From assembly GCF_000011005.1 (NCBI RefSeq), contig NC_013665.1, positions 1,651,501 to 1,715,500 on the forward strand: DNA of 64,000 nt, given 5' to 3'. The stretch comes from Methanocella paludicola SANAE. GTDB taxonomy: Archaea > Halobacteriota > Methanocellia > Methanocellales > Methanocellaceae. How positions within the stretch are numbered: the first letter of the stretch is position 1; every line of letters starts with the position of its first letter. The position numbers and the translations under genes were made by a program. The notes under the pieces are model-generated. The model searched no databases. It had not been told where the DNA came from and saw only the letters and a list, made by a program, of their open reading frames with translations. Of the stretch, positions 45,188-53,048 are shown in pieces.

Positions 45188-45200
45188 CTAATATTTTAAT
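45188..45200 (+). promoter_or_regulatory. Array promoter box of protein 2
   Basis: CTAATATTTTAAT, ending 45 bp before the ATG at 45245. Boxes at the same distance precede proteins 3 and 4 (45837-45848, 46503-46514), and the sequence between box and start is shared. Confidence 0.6.
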
Positions 45201-45244
45201 TGAAGCTTACTATAGTTACTATTAACAATTGAGGAGGGTAGTTT

Positions 45245-45685
45245 ATGAGTAAGGTTATGAAAGGACTTCTGCTTGTGCTGGCCATCGCTCTCATCGCGGT
45301 GCCTGCATCTGCGAACCTTGTGGCGACCTCGTTCGGTTTCCCGGTGATCGTGCAGAGCGGCACGACCAGCGCCTTCAACCAGGACACTGCGTTCGCATCC
45401 GACTTCGAGACACTGGACATCGATTTCCCCGTCTTTACGGATGGTGCAGAGCTCGGCGCTACTGTCGGTACGGCCGCTGTTGACGGCGTCTCTCTGGTCG
45501 GCTCAGCCAACGTGCTGCCTTTTGGCCCGGTGAACCTGGCGTTCCCGTCCATTAGCCAGACGGTGGAGCAGACCCAGGAAGTCACGCACACCGACTTCGC
45601 GCAGACCAACGAGTTCGCTGAGTTCGCGTATCCGTTCGTCGGCGTTGGCGCAGTCGCGCTGCCCGGATTCGGCTTCGGCTGGTAA
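45245..45685 (+). CDS. Array protein 2: secreted SFGFP-type protein
   Basis: 146 residues. Signal peptide 1-24 (MSKVMKGLLLVLAIALIAV, cleavage after PASA). The mature part starts NLVATSFGFPVIVQSGTTSA, then a DFETLDIDFPVF strand, a variable centre (about 63-86), and a Gln/Thr-rich region (SQTVEQTQEVTHTDFAQT) before AYPFVGVGAVALPGFGFGW. No cysteine, no membrane anchor. GAGGAGGG precedes the start. The gene has its own terminator. Close paralogues follow at 45893, 46559 and 47243. Function unknown; secreted. Confidence 0.88.
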   Translation: MSKVMKGLLLVLAIALIAVPASANLVATSFGFPVIVQSGTTSAFNQDTAFASDFETLDIDFPVFTDGAELGATVGTAAVDGVSLVGSANVLPFGPVNLAFPSISQTVEQTQEVTHTDFAQTNEFAEFAYPFVGVGAVALPGFGFGW

Positions 45686-45713
45686 ACGAAGGTATAATTG
45701 CTGAAAATTCGAT

Positions 45714-45747
45714 GGTAGGAGATTTAAGCTCCTGCCGGTCTTTTTTT
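45714..45747 (+). terminator. Terminator of array protein 2 gene
   Basis: GGTAGGAG (45714-45721) and CTCCTGCC (45729-45736) pair around a 7-nt loop and are followed by seven T. Confidence 0.75.
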
Positions 45748-45836
45748 ATTAGTATTGCTTTATAAAGTCCTGGGTGATAACTGCTCATTCCGTGTTTAGA
45801 CGATTAATAATCAATAATATTTGCTTTTTAATATAA

Positions 45837-45848
45837 TAATATTTTAAT
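45837..45848 (+). promoter_or_regulatory. Array promoter box of protein 3
   Basis: TAATATTTTAAT, ending 45 bp before the ATG at 45893, the same distance as for proteins 2 and 4. Confidence 0.6.
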
Positions 45849-45892
45849 CAACGCTTATGATAAGTACTATTAGTAATTGAGGAGGGTAGTTT

Positions 45893-46333
45893 ATGAGTAA
45901 GGTTATGAAAGGACTTCTACTTGTGCTGGCCATCGCTCTCATCGCGGTGCCTGCATCTGCGAACCTTGTGGCGACCTCGTTCGGTTTCCCGGTGATCGTG
46001 CAGAGCGGCACGACCAGCGCCTTCAACCAGGACACTGCGTTCGCATCCGACTTCGAGACGTTAGATATCGACTTCCCCGTATTCGGGGATGGCTTTGAGC
46101 TCGGCGCGACCGCCGGCGTCGTTGCTGCAGACGGCGTGGCACTCACTGGCACTGCTAATGTGCTGCCTTTTGGCCCGGTGAACCTGGCGTTCCCGTCCAT
46201 TAGCCAGACGGTAGAGCAGACCCAGGAAGTCACGCACACCGACTTCGCGCAGACCAATGAGCAGGCAGAGTTCGCGTATCCGTTCGTCGGAGTAGGGCCT
46301 GTCGCGCTGCCCGGATTCGGCTTCGGCTGGTAA
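45893..46333 (+). CDS. Array protein 3: secreted SFGFP-type protein
   Basis: 146 residues, near-identical to protein 2 in the first ~60 and last ~60 residues. The centre differs (FGDGFELGATAGVVAADGVA). Signal peptide, SFGFPVIVQSG start and GFGFGW end are conserved. The DNA of the conserved ends is almost unchanged while the centre is diverged, a mosaic suggesting gene conversion. A terminator follows at 46362. Confidence 0.88.
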   Translation: MSKVMKGLLLVLAIALIAVPASANLVATSFGFPVIVQSGTTSAFNQDTAFASDFETLDIDFPVFGDGFELGATAGVVAADGVALTGTANVLPFGPVNLAFPSISQTVEQTQEVTHTDFAQTNEQAEFAYPFVGVGPVALPGFGFGW

Positions 46334-46361
46334 ACGAAGGAATAAGTAACTAAAACTTTAT

Positions 46362-46395
46362 GGTGGGAGATAAAACTCCTACCAATCCCTTTTTA
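46362..46395 (+). terminator. Terminator of array protein 3 gene
   Basis: GGTGGGAG (46362-46369) and CTCCTACC (46376-46383) pair around ATAAAA, followed by a T-rich run. Sequence differs from the neighbouring terminator but the design is the same. Confidence 0.72.
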
Positions 46396-46502
46396 TCATG
46401 ATCATTTTAGCGATTTATTTTGCCCTATAATAACTTTGGCGATTACGGCTCATGTCCGTGTTTAGACGGTTAATACTCAAAAATATCTGCTACAATTTAT
46501 AA

Positions 46503-46514
46503 TAATATTTTAAT
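46503..46514 (+). promoter_or_regulatory. Array promoter box of protein 4
   Basis: TAATATTTTAAT, ending 45 bp before the ATG at 46559. Confidence 0.6.
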
Positions 46515-46558
46515 TGAGGCTTGTGATAAGTACTATTAGTAATTGAGGAGGGTAATTT

Positions 46559-47002
46559 ATGAGTAAGGTGATAAAGGGACTTCTGCTTGTGCTAGCCATC
46601 GCGATGATCGCGGTGCCCGCATCTGCGAACCTTGTGGCGACCTCGTTCGGTTTCCCGGTGATCGTGCAGAGTGGCACGACCAGCGCCTTCAACCAGGACA
46701 CTGCGTTCGCGACCGACTTCGAGACGGTGGACATCAATTTCCCGGTCTTCCAGGACGGAACTGTATTTGGGCCGACTGACGGGACTATTGGTACCGTCGA
46801 TCCTATCGCTCTGGATGGCACGGCCAACGTGCTGCCTTTTGGCCCGGTGAACCTGGCGTTCCCGTCCATTAGCCAGACGGTGGAGCAGACCCAGGAAGTC
46901 ACGCACACCGACTTCGCGCAGACCAACGAGTTCGCTGAGTTCGCGTATCCGTTCGTCGGTGTCGGCGGATGTGCTCTTCCGGGATTCGGCTTCGGCTGGT
47001 AA
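46559..47002 (+). CDS. Array protein 4: secreted SFGFP-type protein
   Basis: 147 residues. Same architecture as proteins 2 and 3 but one residue longer in the divergent centre (QDGTVFGPTDGTIGTVDP). It has a single cysteine near the C-terminus (VGGCALPGFGFGW), unlike the close paralogues. Signal peptide and GAGGAGGG present. Confidence 0.88.
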   Translation: MSKVIKGLLLVLAIAMIAVPASANLVATSFGFPVIVQSGTTSAFNQDTAFATDFETVDINFPVFQDGTVFGPTDGTIGTVDPIALDGTANVLPFGPVNLAFPSISQTVEQTQEVTHTDFAQTNEFAEFAYPFVGVGGCALPGFGFGW

Positions 47003-47032
47003 GGTAGAAGAGTGTCCTACGACTAAGCAGTG

Positions 47033-47070
47033 GCAGGAGCGAGCCTCCTGCATGACTTTTTTATTTTTTT
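47033..47070 (+). terminator. Terminator of array protein 4 gene
   Basis: GCAGGAG (47033-47039) and CTCCTGC (47045-47051) pair around CGAGC, followed by T-rich sequence. Confidence 0.72.
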
Positions 47071-47242
47071 CTCCGATTATTCTAACGCATGCCGAAAAAC
47101 AATTCGCATCGTCGGATAAGCCTCAAAACTGGTATCCTCCTGTGTTTATCCGATAAAAATTAAGTAATAATCGCATAATATTATAATAATGGCTAAATCG
47201 GTGGTATCGATATCTCCTTTTAGTAATTGAGGAGGGTAGTTT

Positions 47243-47683
47243 ATGAGTAAGGTTATGAAAGGACTGTTACTTTTGCTGGCAATTGCCATGGTAACGATGC
47301 CCGTATCTGCGAACCTTGTGGCGACCTCGTTCGGTTTCCCGGTGATCGTGCAGAGCGGCACGACCAGCGCCTTCAACCAGGACACTGCGTTCGCGTCGGA
47401 CTTCGAGACATTAGACATTAATTTCCCGCCCTTTGTCGGGGACACTGTACTCGGGCCACTGGTCGGAACGGCTGCTGTCGATGGAGTATCTGTGACTGGT
47501 ACCGCTAATGTGCTGCCTTTTGGCCCGGTGAACCTGGCGTTCCCGTCCATTAGCCAGACGGTCGAGCAGACGCAGGAAGTCACGCACACCGACTTTGCGC
47601 AGACCAACGAGCAGGCAGAGTTCGCTTATCCGTTCGTCGGAGTAGGGCCTGTCGCGCTGCCCGGATTCGGCTTCGGCTGGTAA
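47243..47683 (+). CDS. Array protein 5: secreted SFGFP-type protein
   Basis: 146 residues, fourth of the close paralogues. Conserved ends, divergent centre (VGDTVLGPLVGTAAVDGVS). The promoter flank differs: the 12 bp before AATTGAGGAGGG is kept but the AT box lies farther up (about 47177-47191). A GGCAGG-type hairpin follows at about 47692-47715. Signal peptide 1-24. Confidence 0.87.
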   Translation: MSKVMKGLLLLLAIAMVTMPVSANLVATSFGFPVIVQSGTTSAFNQDTAFASDFETLDINFPPFVGDTVLGPLVGTAAVDGVSVTGTANVLPFGPVNLAFPSISQTVEQTQEVTHTDFAQTNEQAEFAYPFVGVGPVALPGFGFGW

Positions 47684-47691
47684 GGTGAGTA

Positions 47692-47727
47692 GGCAGGAGG
47701 ACAGACTCCCCTGCCGTATTTTATTTA
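47692..47727 (+). terminator. Terminator of array protein 5 gene
   Basis: GGCAGGAGG (47692-47700) and CTCCCCTGCC (47706-47715) pair with one bulge, followed by a T-rich run. Confidence 0.65.
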
Positions 47728-47833
47728 AAGGCTCAAGTGACTTTTTTTATTTTTTACCCTACGGTTATTCGTGATTTAACCGGCAAATGCTTTAATCGCC
47801 ACATGTCGTACTGTTGACCGAGGAGGAGGGTAT

Positions 47834-48214
47834 ATGAAAAGACTGAGCTGTCTCTTTATACTAATTGCGTTACTCGGGATGGCAGTCCCGTCGGGCGCGG
47901 CATTAGCGCCGACATCGTTCGGGTTCCCTACGATGTTCCACAATGCGGGCACGACCGTTTTTAACCAGGCTGTCAGCAACGCCTGGGACCTGGAAAGCCT
48001 GGACCTTTCCCCGTTCGGCACCAGCACTTTCGGCTTCCCCGCGGTTAGCCAGAGCGGCGTCCAGGGCCAGGCCATAATGGCGACCGAGTTCGCGCAGACC
48101 ACTGAGATCACTTCGTTCTCGTATCCCGCCATCACGACCACCGGCATCAACGGCTTTGGCGACTTCAACGGCTTTGGCGGCTTCGGCGACATCGACGGCT
48201 TCAACTGGCTTTGA
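47834..48214 (+). CDS. Array protein 6: secreted SFGFP-type protein with Gly/Phe tail
   Basis: 126 residues. Signal peptide to about residue 22, then LAPTSFGFPTMFHNAGTTVF, the FPAVSQSGVQGQAIMATEF region and SYPAITTTG. The tail GFGDFNGFGGFGDIDGFNWL replaces the usual end. GGAGGAGGG precedes the ATG. It links the SFGFP set to the Gly/Phe-rich members of the array. Confidence 0.85.
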   Translation: MKRLSCLFILIALLGMAVPSGAALAPTSFGFPTMFHNAGTTVFNQAVSNAWDLESLDLSPFGTSTFGFPAVSQSGVQGQAIMATEFAQTTEITSFSYPAITTTGINGFGDFNGFGGFGDIDGFNWL

Positions 48215-48354
48215 CTTTCTATTTTTTTCGCCCGGATTTAAACCGTTAATACCGCTTTTATTTGGTTTTGTACATCGATAGTTTGCTTTTCTTCGAGCCA
48301 ATTCTTTAGTCAATACATGCCAACATGTTCACTGGTAAAAGGAGGGTGGATATT

Positions 48355-48732
48355 TTGAAGAAGGCATTATTTGCCATAATGGCTTTATCAGCCATCTTAA
48401 TAGTCGCGGCTGCCATTTTCGTGCCCGCGAGCGCACAGCTCACGTCCACGTCGTTCGGCTTTCCCGTGATCGTACAGAGCAGCGATACCGTAGCTTTCCA
48501 GCAGTATACGGCTGACGCGTTAGACTACGAGGACGTCAGCATAGACTTCCCGGTGGCTGGCTGTGGCCTGCCCTTCGGGGCCGTGAGCCTGGCGTTCCCC
48601 AGCATACACCAGACATCGCTGCAGACGCAGTCCATAACGCAGACCAGCTTCGCGCAGACCAGCGAGTTCGCCGAGTTCGCTTACCCGTTCGTCGGAGTGG
48701 GCAGCCTCGGGCTCCCGGGCTTCTGCTTCTAG
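48355..48732 (+). CDS. Array protein 7: secreted SFGFP-type protein
   Basis: 125 residues from TTG at 48355, chosen because GGAGGG (48341-48346) lies eight bases upstream; an in-frame ATG at 48325 would place that ribosome site inside the gene. Signal peptide to about PASAQ, then LTSTSFGFPVIVQSSDTVAF, FPSIHQTSLQTQSITQTSFAQ and EFAYPFVGVGSLGLPGFCF. Two cysteines, one in AGCGLP and one in the last GFCF. Confidence 0.83.
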   Translation: MKKALFAIMALSAILIVAAAIFVPASAQLTSTSFGFPVIVQSSDTVAFQQYTADALDYEDVSIDFPVAGCGLPFGAVSLAFPSIHQTSLQTQSITQTSFAQTSEFAEFAYPFVGVGSLGLPGFCF

Positions 48733-48762
48733 GTGGCGGCGAAGGCCGTCACCGCTTTTTTA
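48732..48762 (+). terminator. Terminator of array protein 7 gene
   Basis: GGTGGCGGC (48732-48740) and GCCGTCACC (48745-48753) pair around GAAG directly after the stop, followed by six T. Confidence 0.75.
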
Positions 48763-48886
48763 CCGGCCGCGACCGCACTGCGTTTAATAGTTCACACTTC
48801 CTGGTAAGCTGTTTTATTATACACGAATATTTTAGATGACGCTCATAATAGATTCCCAATGGTAGTCAAAGGGGATGGTTAGAACT

Positions 48887-49249
48887 ATGAGAAAAGCAAT
48901 AGCGGGAGCATTGTTCGTGCTTGCCCTGGCCCTGGCCTCTGGATTATTCCTGGCTTCGCTGGCCACGGCGGCGTCCGGGCAGTTCTCCCCGATGTCTTTC
49001 GGCTTTCCGAACGTAGTGCATTCGCTGACGAGTACTTCCTGGGTACGGGATACGGCCGATATGTTCGACTTCGAGGACGCCTCGATCGTACCGACCGGGG
49101 GATACTTCCCGGCGATCCATCAGACGTCGATACACACGAGGTCGCTGAGCCATACCGAGTATTCGCATACGTCGGAGTTCACTTCCATCGGGTATCCGTA
49201 TGTATCAGCGGGGCCCGGCCCGTACGGCGGTTTTGCCTGCGGATACTAG
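48887..49249 (+). CDS. Array protein 8: secreted SFGFP-type protein, His/Ser-rich
   Basis: 120 residues from the ATG at 48887; an ATG at 48875 is in frame but lies within the ribosome-site region. Signal peptide, then FSPMSFGFPNVVHSLTSTSW, FPAIHQTSIHTRSLSHTEYS and GYPYVSAGPGPYGGF. The Gln/Thr pattern of the close paralogues is kept but with His/Ser. A CGAATATTTTAGAT box lies 50 bp upstream. Confidence 0.83.
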   Translation: MRKAIAGALFVLALALASGLFLASLATAASGQFSPMSFGFPNVVHSLTSTSWVRDTADMFDFEDASIVPTGGYFPAIHQTSIHTRSLSHTEYSHTSEFTSIGYPYVSAGPGPYGGFACGY

Positions 49250-49374
49250 GGGAGCCGAAATAAGAGGGTAATGGGGGGCCGTGGTAGAACGCCATGGTCT
49301 CCCCGGCCTTTATTAATAACCGTTAAGACTGCATTTATTTCCATAATAAAGCCAAATTATCGTTAATAATTATA

Positions 49375-49387
49375 CTAATATATTAAT
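49375..49387 (+). promoter_or_regulatory. Array promoter box of protein 9
   Basis: CTAATATATTAAT, 50 bp before the ATG at 49437, with GATGCTTTATGATAGATAC after it matching the flank of proteins 2-4. Confidence 0.6.
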
Positions 49388-49436
49388 CGATGCTTTATGA
49401 TAGATACACTTAGCAATGAGGAGGGTAGTCATTATC

Positions 49437-49799
49437 ATGAATAAACTGGCAGTGGTACTTATTATTGCGGCGGCCGTCACTCTTCTGGCGCTGCCGGCTT
49501 ATGCGTCCCTTGTACCCATGTCCTGGGGGTTCCCCACTATGGTCCAGAATAATTCGCTGACCAATTTCGAGAGCAACTTCGCATGGGCCAGCAATAACGA
49601 GTTCTCCGACATATCGTTCCCGACGTCGACGTGTTCGGGCTTAAGCGCGTTCAGCGCATTCCCGACGATCACGCAGATGTCGAACTCCGAGCAGCTGGTC
49701 TCGCAGGTCAAGTTCTCGAACCAGCAGCAGAGCATGTCGTTCTCATATCCGTGGATCAGCATCGGGTTTTCGCCTGTGCCTTCTATGGGTTTCCTCTGA
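49437..49799 (+). CDS. Array protein 9: secreted SWGFP-type protein
   Basis: 120 residues. Signal peptide to about residue 23 (LPAYAS), then LVPMSWGFPTMVQNNSLTNF, FPTITQMSNSEQLVSQVKF and FSYPWISIGFSPVPSMGFL. The Phe of SFGFP is Trp here. GGAGGG lies 11 bp before the chosen ATG; an earlier in-frame ATG at 49416 would put that site inside the gene. Confidence 0.84.
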   Translation: MNKLAVVLIIAAAVTLLALPAYASLVPMSWGFPTMVQNNSLTNFESNFAWASNNEFSDISFPTSTCSGLSAFSAFPTITQMSNSEQLVSQVKFSNQQQSMSFSYPWISIGFSPVPSMGFL

Positions 49800-49866
49800 G
49801 CAAGAGGCATCTTTTTTTATTGTATTTTTCACCGTTCACTGGCCGATTATTCGTTATTATAAATGC

Positions 49867-49878
49867 CAATATATTAAT
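49867..49878 (+). promoter_or_regulatory. Array promoter box of protein 10
   Basis: CAATATATTAAT, ending 42 bp before the ATG at 49920. Confidence 0.55.
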
Positions 49879-49919
49879 CAAGGGCGGGGATATCCGTTAT
49901 TGAGAGGAGGGTAGTTCAT

Positions 49920-50285
49920 ATGATGAAAAAGTTAGCCTTATTTGTAATTGTCTTACTGGCGGCTGCTACGATCGTAGTGCCGGCTAGCGCTGGACTGGTG
50001 CCCATGTCCTGGGGATTCCCCGTGTTGATCCAGAACGCGTCATTGACCGGCCTGCAGTCACAGACGGCCACGGCACACGACATCGAGTCGGCCGCGATCG
50101 ATTTCGGAGGCGGCGGCTTCGGTGGTAGCATATTCGGGGGGGCGTTCCCGTCCATCGCGCAGTTCGCCGACCAGGGCCAGTCGCTTACCAGCCTGGGTTT
50201 CGCCAGCCAGAACCAGAACATGATCTTCGCGTACCCGTTCATAAGCATCGGCGGCTCTCCGATACCGGGCATGGGCTTCTTCTGA
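49920..50285 (+). CDS. Array protein 10: secreted SWGFP-type protein with Gly insert
   Basis: 121 residues. Signal peptide to about PASAG, LVPMSWGFPVLIQNASLTGL, a Gly-rich stretch (DFGGGGFGGSIFGGAFPSIA), QNQNMIFAYPFISIGGSPIP and final GMGFF. It combines the SWGFP module with a Gly/Phe segment. GAGGAGGG precedes the start; either of the two adjacent ATG codons could be used. Confidence 0.84.
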   Translation: MMKKLALFVIVLLAAATIVVPASAGLVPMSWGFPVLIQNASLTGLQSQTATAHDIESAAIDFGGGGFGGSIFGGAFPSIAQFADQGQSLTSLGFASQNQNMIFAYPFISIGGSPIPGMGFF

Positions 50286-50431
50286 GCCCATCCCCGCTCT
50301 ATTTATTAAGGGGGCGACGGATAAAAGTCCAGGCGACGCCACTTGGTTTTTAAAAACGTACCATCGGGCTGAAATGGCAAAAACCTCGAAAAAAATCCTC
50401 TGAAAAGGGTAGAGTTTCGTTTTTATAAACG

Positions 50432-50444
50432 CTAATATATTTAT
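50432..50444 (+). promoter_or_regulatory. Array promoter box of protein 11
   Basis: CTAATATATTTAT, ending 43 bp before the ATG at 50487. Confidence 0.55.
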
Positions 50445-50486
50445 TATCGTTTCCTTTAGATATGAGTGTCAAGTAGGGGGGATTGT

Positions 50487-51530
50487 ATGAGTATAAGAAA
50501 AATAGCCGTACTATCGATGCTGGTCGTTCTGCTCATTGCGTCCAGCGTATCGGCATCGGCTGCAGTTATCGGCGGTGGAGGTATCTCGGCCACCTCAGCG
50601 TCCACGTTCGCGGCGACATCTACCGGGTTTAGCTCATTCGGCGGCTTCGGCAGTGGCTTCGGCAGTGGCTTCGGCGCGTTCGGCGGCTTCGGCTTCCCGT
50701 TTAACTGTGGCTTTGTACCGTTTGGCGTGGGAGCGTTCCCATTCAACTGGGCGTTAGGCGGAGGATTCGGCCCATTCCCGTTATTCGGGTGGGGCAGGTT
50801 CAGTCCGGGATTCTTCGGAACCTGTGGAGGTAGTTTCCCATTCAGCCCGTGCTTCATGGGCGGATGTGGTTTAACCGGGCCTGCAGCGCTGCCCGCTATC
50901 GGCGCTAACGCGCCTCTCGGCGGCATTGCGAAGGGCATTGCGAAGGCGTCGGTGGACCAGGGTGTGCCGTTCATTCTCGGCTCGCCTCTGGGAGCTTCGC
51001 CGGTGCTGGGCTGGGATGTGTCTTCGTGGGCCTTCGGCCTGCAGAGCTGTGTCAGGAGCCTGCCTCTGTACTTTGGTGCACATGGCTTCGGGTTCCCGTT
51101 CACGCTGGGCAACTACAGGATCGGCATGATCCCGTCCTGTGGCCTGCCGTGCGGCATACCGGCTCCCGCATGTCTGCCTGCAGCGCTGCCCGCTATCGGC
51201 GCTAACGCGCCTCTCGGCGGCATTGCGAAGGGCATTGCGAAGGCGTCGGTGGACCAGGGTGTGCCGTTCATTCTCGGCTCGCCTCTGGGAGCTTCGCCGG
51301 TGCTGGGCTGGGATGTGTCTTCGTGGGCCTTCGGCCTGCAGAGCTGTGTCAGGAGCCTGCCTCTGTACTTTGGTGCACATGGCTTCGGGTTCCCGTTCAC
51401 GCTGGGCAACTACAGGATCGGCATGATCCCGTCCTGTGGCCTGCCGTGCGGCATACCGGCTCCCGCATGCCTGCCTGCAGCGCTGCCCGCTATCGGCGCT
51501 AACGCGCCTCTCGGCGGCATTGCGAAGTAA
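50487..51530 (+). CDS. Array protein 11: secreted Gly/Phe-rich protein with 99-residue tandem repeats
   Basis: 347 residues. Signal peptide 1-24, then a Gly/Phe-rich region (about 40-125, GFGSGFGSGFGAFGGFGF). From about residue 133 two copies of a 99-residue unit follow, then the first 17 residues of a third. Each unit starts AALPAIGANAPLGGIAKGIA and includes six cysteines or fewer (SCV, SCGLPCG, ACLP). The DNA units are 297 bp and differ by about one base. Start at 50487 follows a GGGGGG site. Secreted, no anchor; the function is unknown. Confidence 0.85.
   Translation: MSIRKIAVLSMLVVLLIASSVSASAAVIGGGGISATSASTFAATSTGFSSFGGFGSGFGSGFGAFGGFGFPFNCGFVPFGVGAFPFNWALGGGFGPFPLFGWGRFSPGFFGTCGGSFPFSPCFMGGCGLTGPAALPAIGANAPLGGIAKGIAKASVDQGVPFILGSPLGASPVLGWDVSSWAFGLQSCVRSLPLYFGAHGFGFPFTLGNYRIGMIPSCGLPCGIPAPACLPAALPAIGANAPLGGIAKGIAKASVDQGVPFILGSPLGASPVLGWDVSSWAFGLQSCVRSLPLYFGAHGFGFPFTLGNYRIGMIPSCGLPCGIPAPACLPAALPAIGANAPLGGIAK
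50881..51528 (+). repeat. 297-bp tandem repeats in array protein 11 gene
   Basis: Unit starts at 50881, 51178 and 51475, each beginning CTGCAGCGCTGCCCGC; the third is cut after about 54 bp at the stop codon. The first two units are nearly identical over the whole 297 bp, with one visible difference (CATGTCTGCC against CATGCCTGCC). Confidence 0.9.
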
Positions 51531-51568
51531 CTGAGCAAAGCGTACGATGGCAAGCGGAAGTAACGTAG

Positions 51569-51604
51569 AGGGGAACGGAAATTCCCCTATTTTTCTCTTT
51601 TTTT
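51569..51604 (+). terminator. Terminator of array protein 11 gene
   Basis: AGGGGAA (51569-51575) and TTCCCCT (51582-51588) pair around a 6-nt loop, followed by T-rich sequence including eight T. The remaining 190 bp to the next gene show only an AT-rich promoter flank. Confidence 0.75.
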
Positions 51605-51796
51605 TCGCCAAAACTTAAATCGCATGTTTCGTGACCCTTTCGGCAATCAGGAGCTAAATAGCACTCAGGGGCAGTAACACGACGCTATTAGCGCCGTTTT
51701 GCTATAATAAGCTGTAGAGCGATTGATTTTCTGCTTTTAACATTCACAAATGGTTTTTAATTCATTCGGTAATGTCACATATGTAGGGGGAATGAG

Positions 51797-52060
51797 ATGG
51801 ACTATAAGAAAGTAGCCATATTCGTTCTTCTCGTGCTGGCGGTCCTGCTGATCGCGCTGCCTGCTGCAGCCTGGTTCGGCGGGATGGGATTCGGCGGCTT
51901 CGGCTTTAGGGGCCTCGGCTTCGGCTTTAGGAGCTTTGGCTTCGGCGGCTTCCCGTTCTGGGGCGGCTTCGGCGGCTTCCCGTTCTGGGGCGGCCTCGGC
52001 GGCTGCGGCCTCGGATGGGGCGGCCTGGGCGGCTGTGGCCTGGGTGCCTGCGGCTGGTAA
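51797..52060 (+). CDS. Array protein 12: secreted Gly/Phe/Trp-rich small protein
   Basis: 87 residues. Signal peptide to about PAAAW, then almost pure Gly with Phe, Leu and Trp: GGFGFRGLGFGFRSFGFGG, two copies of GGFPFWGG, then GGCGLGWGGLGGCGLGACGW with three cysteines. The composition is silk-like or glycine-loop-like and predicts self-association. GGGGG lies 10 bp before the ATG. Confidence 0.82.
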   Translation: MDYKKVAIFVLLVLAVLLIALPAAAWFGGMGFGGFGFRGLGFGFRSFGFGGFPFWGGFGGFPFWGGLGGCGLGWGGLGGCGLGACGW

Positions 52061-52219
52061 GCTCAAGCGAATATGGGCTGCACGAGAACGATCGTATGAT
52101 TGCTAGTAGGCGTGGACAACGCCTACTACACTATTTATTTTTCAGCTTAAATTTCCGGGCAGGTGCGCCATTTCTATTATTTTACGCTTGCAGGGCCGAA
52201 TTATTCGCTTATTGTTTTA

Positions 52220-52235
52220 CTAATATATATTAAAT
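52220..52235 (+). promoter_or_regulatory. Array promoter box of protein 13
   Basis: CTAATATATATTAAAT, 42 bp before the ATG at 52277. Confidence 0.55.
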
Positions 52236-52276
52236 CGATAATGAAATCTGTACATATATCAGAGGAGGGTATATTT

Positions 52277-52744
52277 ATGGAAAAAAGGAGGGTACTGGCG
52301 CTTATCGCTGCCGCACTATTCATATTCTTCACGGTAGCCCCGGCAGGCGCCGATTTCATAGGCACGGGAGTCACTTTTGCAAAGGATTTCAGCGACAGCA
52401 TCAACGTGAACGTGGCCAAGATCGCGGGCCTTGATGATACCGCATTCGCCGGCGTCGGCACGTCTATCGGCGTGAGCTGGGATGTACCGGTGAATATTAA
52501 CGTTCTCGCAGGGTACCCGTACGGGTACGGCGGCGTAGGGGTCGTGACCACGGGCAATACGGGCTATGCGCTCGGCCTCAATATGGACATGGTCCAGACT
52601 TCAGGGTTCGACGGCTCCGACTTCGGAATACCGCTCGCGCAGCAGGGCACCACGTCGACGCACTTTGGCAAACTGTGGGCTGCCGAGAACCAGATCGATA
52701 ATACTCAGGCGTTCCTTCCCTTCTCGAGCTTCCCGGTATTATAA
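52277..52744 (+). CDS. Array protein 13: secreted protein, divergent
   Basis: 155 residues. The ATG at 52277 is chosen by GAGGAGGG seven bases upstream. Signal peptide to about PAGAD. The mature part lacks SFGFP but has alternating beta patterns (INVNVAKIAGLDD, SIGVSWDVPVNINVLAG) and a YPYGYGGVG segment. It shares promoter box and ribosome site with the rest. Function unknown. Confidence 0.8.
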   Translation: MEKRRVLALIAAALFIFFTVAPAGADFIGTGVTFAKDFSDSINVNVAKIAGLDDTAFAGVGTSIGVSWDVPVNINVLAGYPYGYGGVGVVTTGNTGYALGLNMDMVQTSGFDGSDFGIPLAQQGTTSTHFGKLWAAENQIDNTQAFLPFSSFPVL

Positions 52745-53048
52745 GGCCGCCGGATTCCTTTTTTTTATTGCCGGGCTGGCGCTCATTTTTTTAGCTTTAG
52801 CTTCGCTATTATAATTCCCGTTAGCGCAGATATAACTAGCCTATTATTTTACCCTTTAAGCAAATATGAGGCTATATTTTGCCCTGTTAAAAGTAATTGC
52901 CATTTATACAACCCATTTTAAACTATTAGCCATGATTAATACCCAGAATGCGTTAAAGAGCTTCAGAACGGTTACATTTCGTATTTTTATATACTAATTT
53001 ATTTATCTTGTCTTATTAGACATAAGTGTGCAGTTCGGAGGTGTAGTT
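52745..53048. other. Intergenic AT-rich region with promoter of protein 14
   Basis: GGCCGCCGG then eight T (about 52744-52765) likely ends the previous transcript. The rest is AT-rich. CTAATTTATTTAT at 52994-53006 matches the array promoter box, 43 bp before the ATG at 53049. No gene is seen. Confidence 0.5.

Noticed and set aside
45245-47683. CRISPR-like direct repeats
   Set aside because: The repeated DNA is coding, of gene length and irregularly spaced; no short repeat-spacer pattern exists in the window.
50871-51611. 246-codon minus-strand frame opposite the tandem repeats
   Set aside because: It is the shadow of the repeat protein, low in plausibility, with repetitive Arg-rich sequence and no ribosome site.
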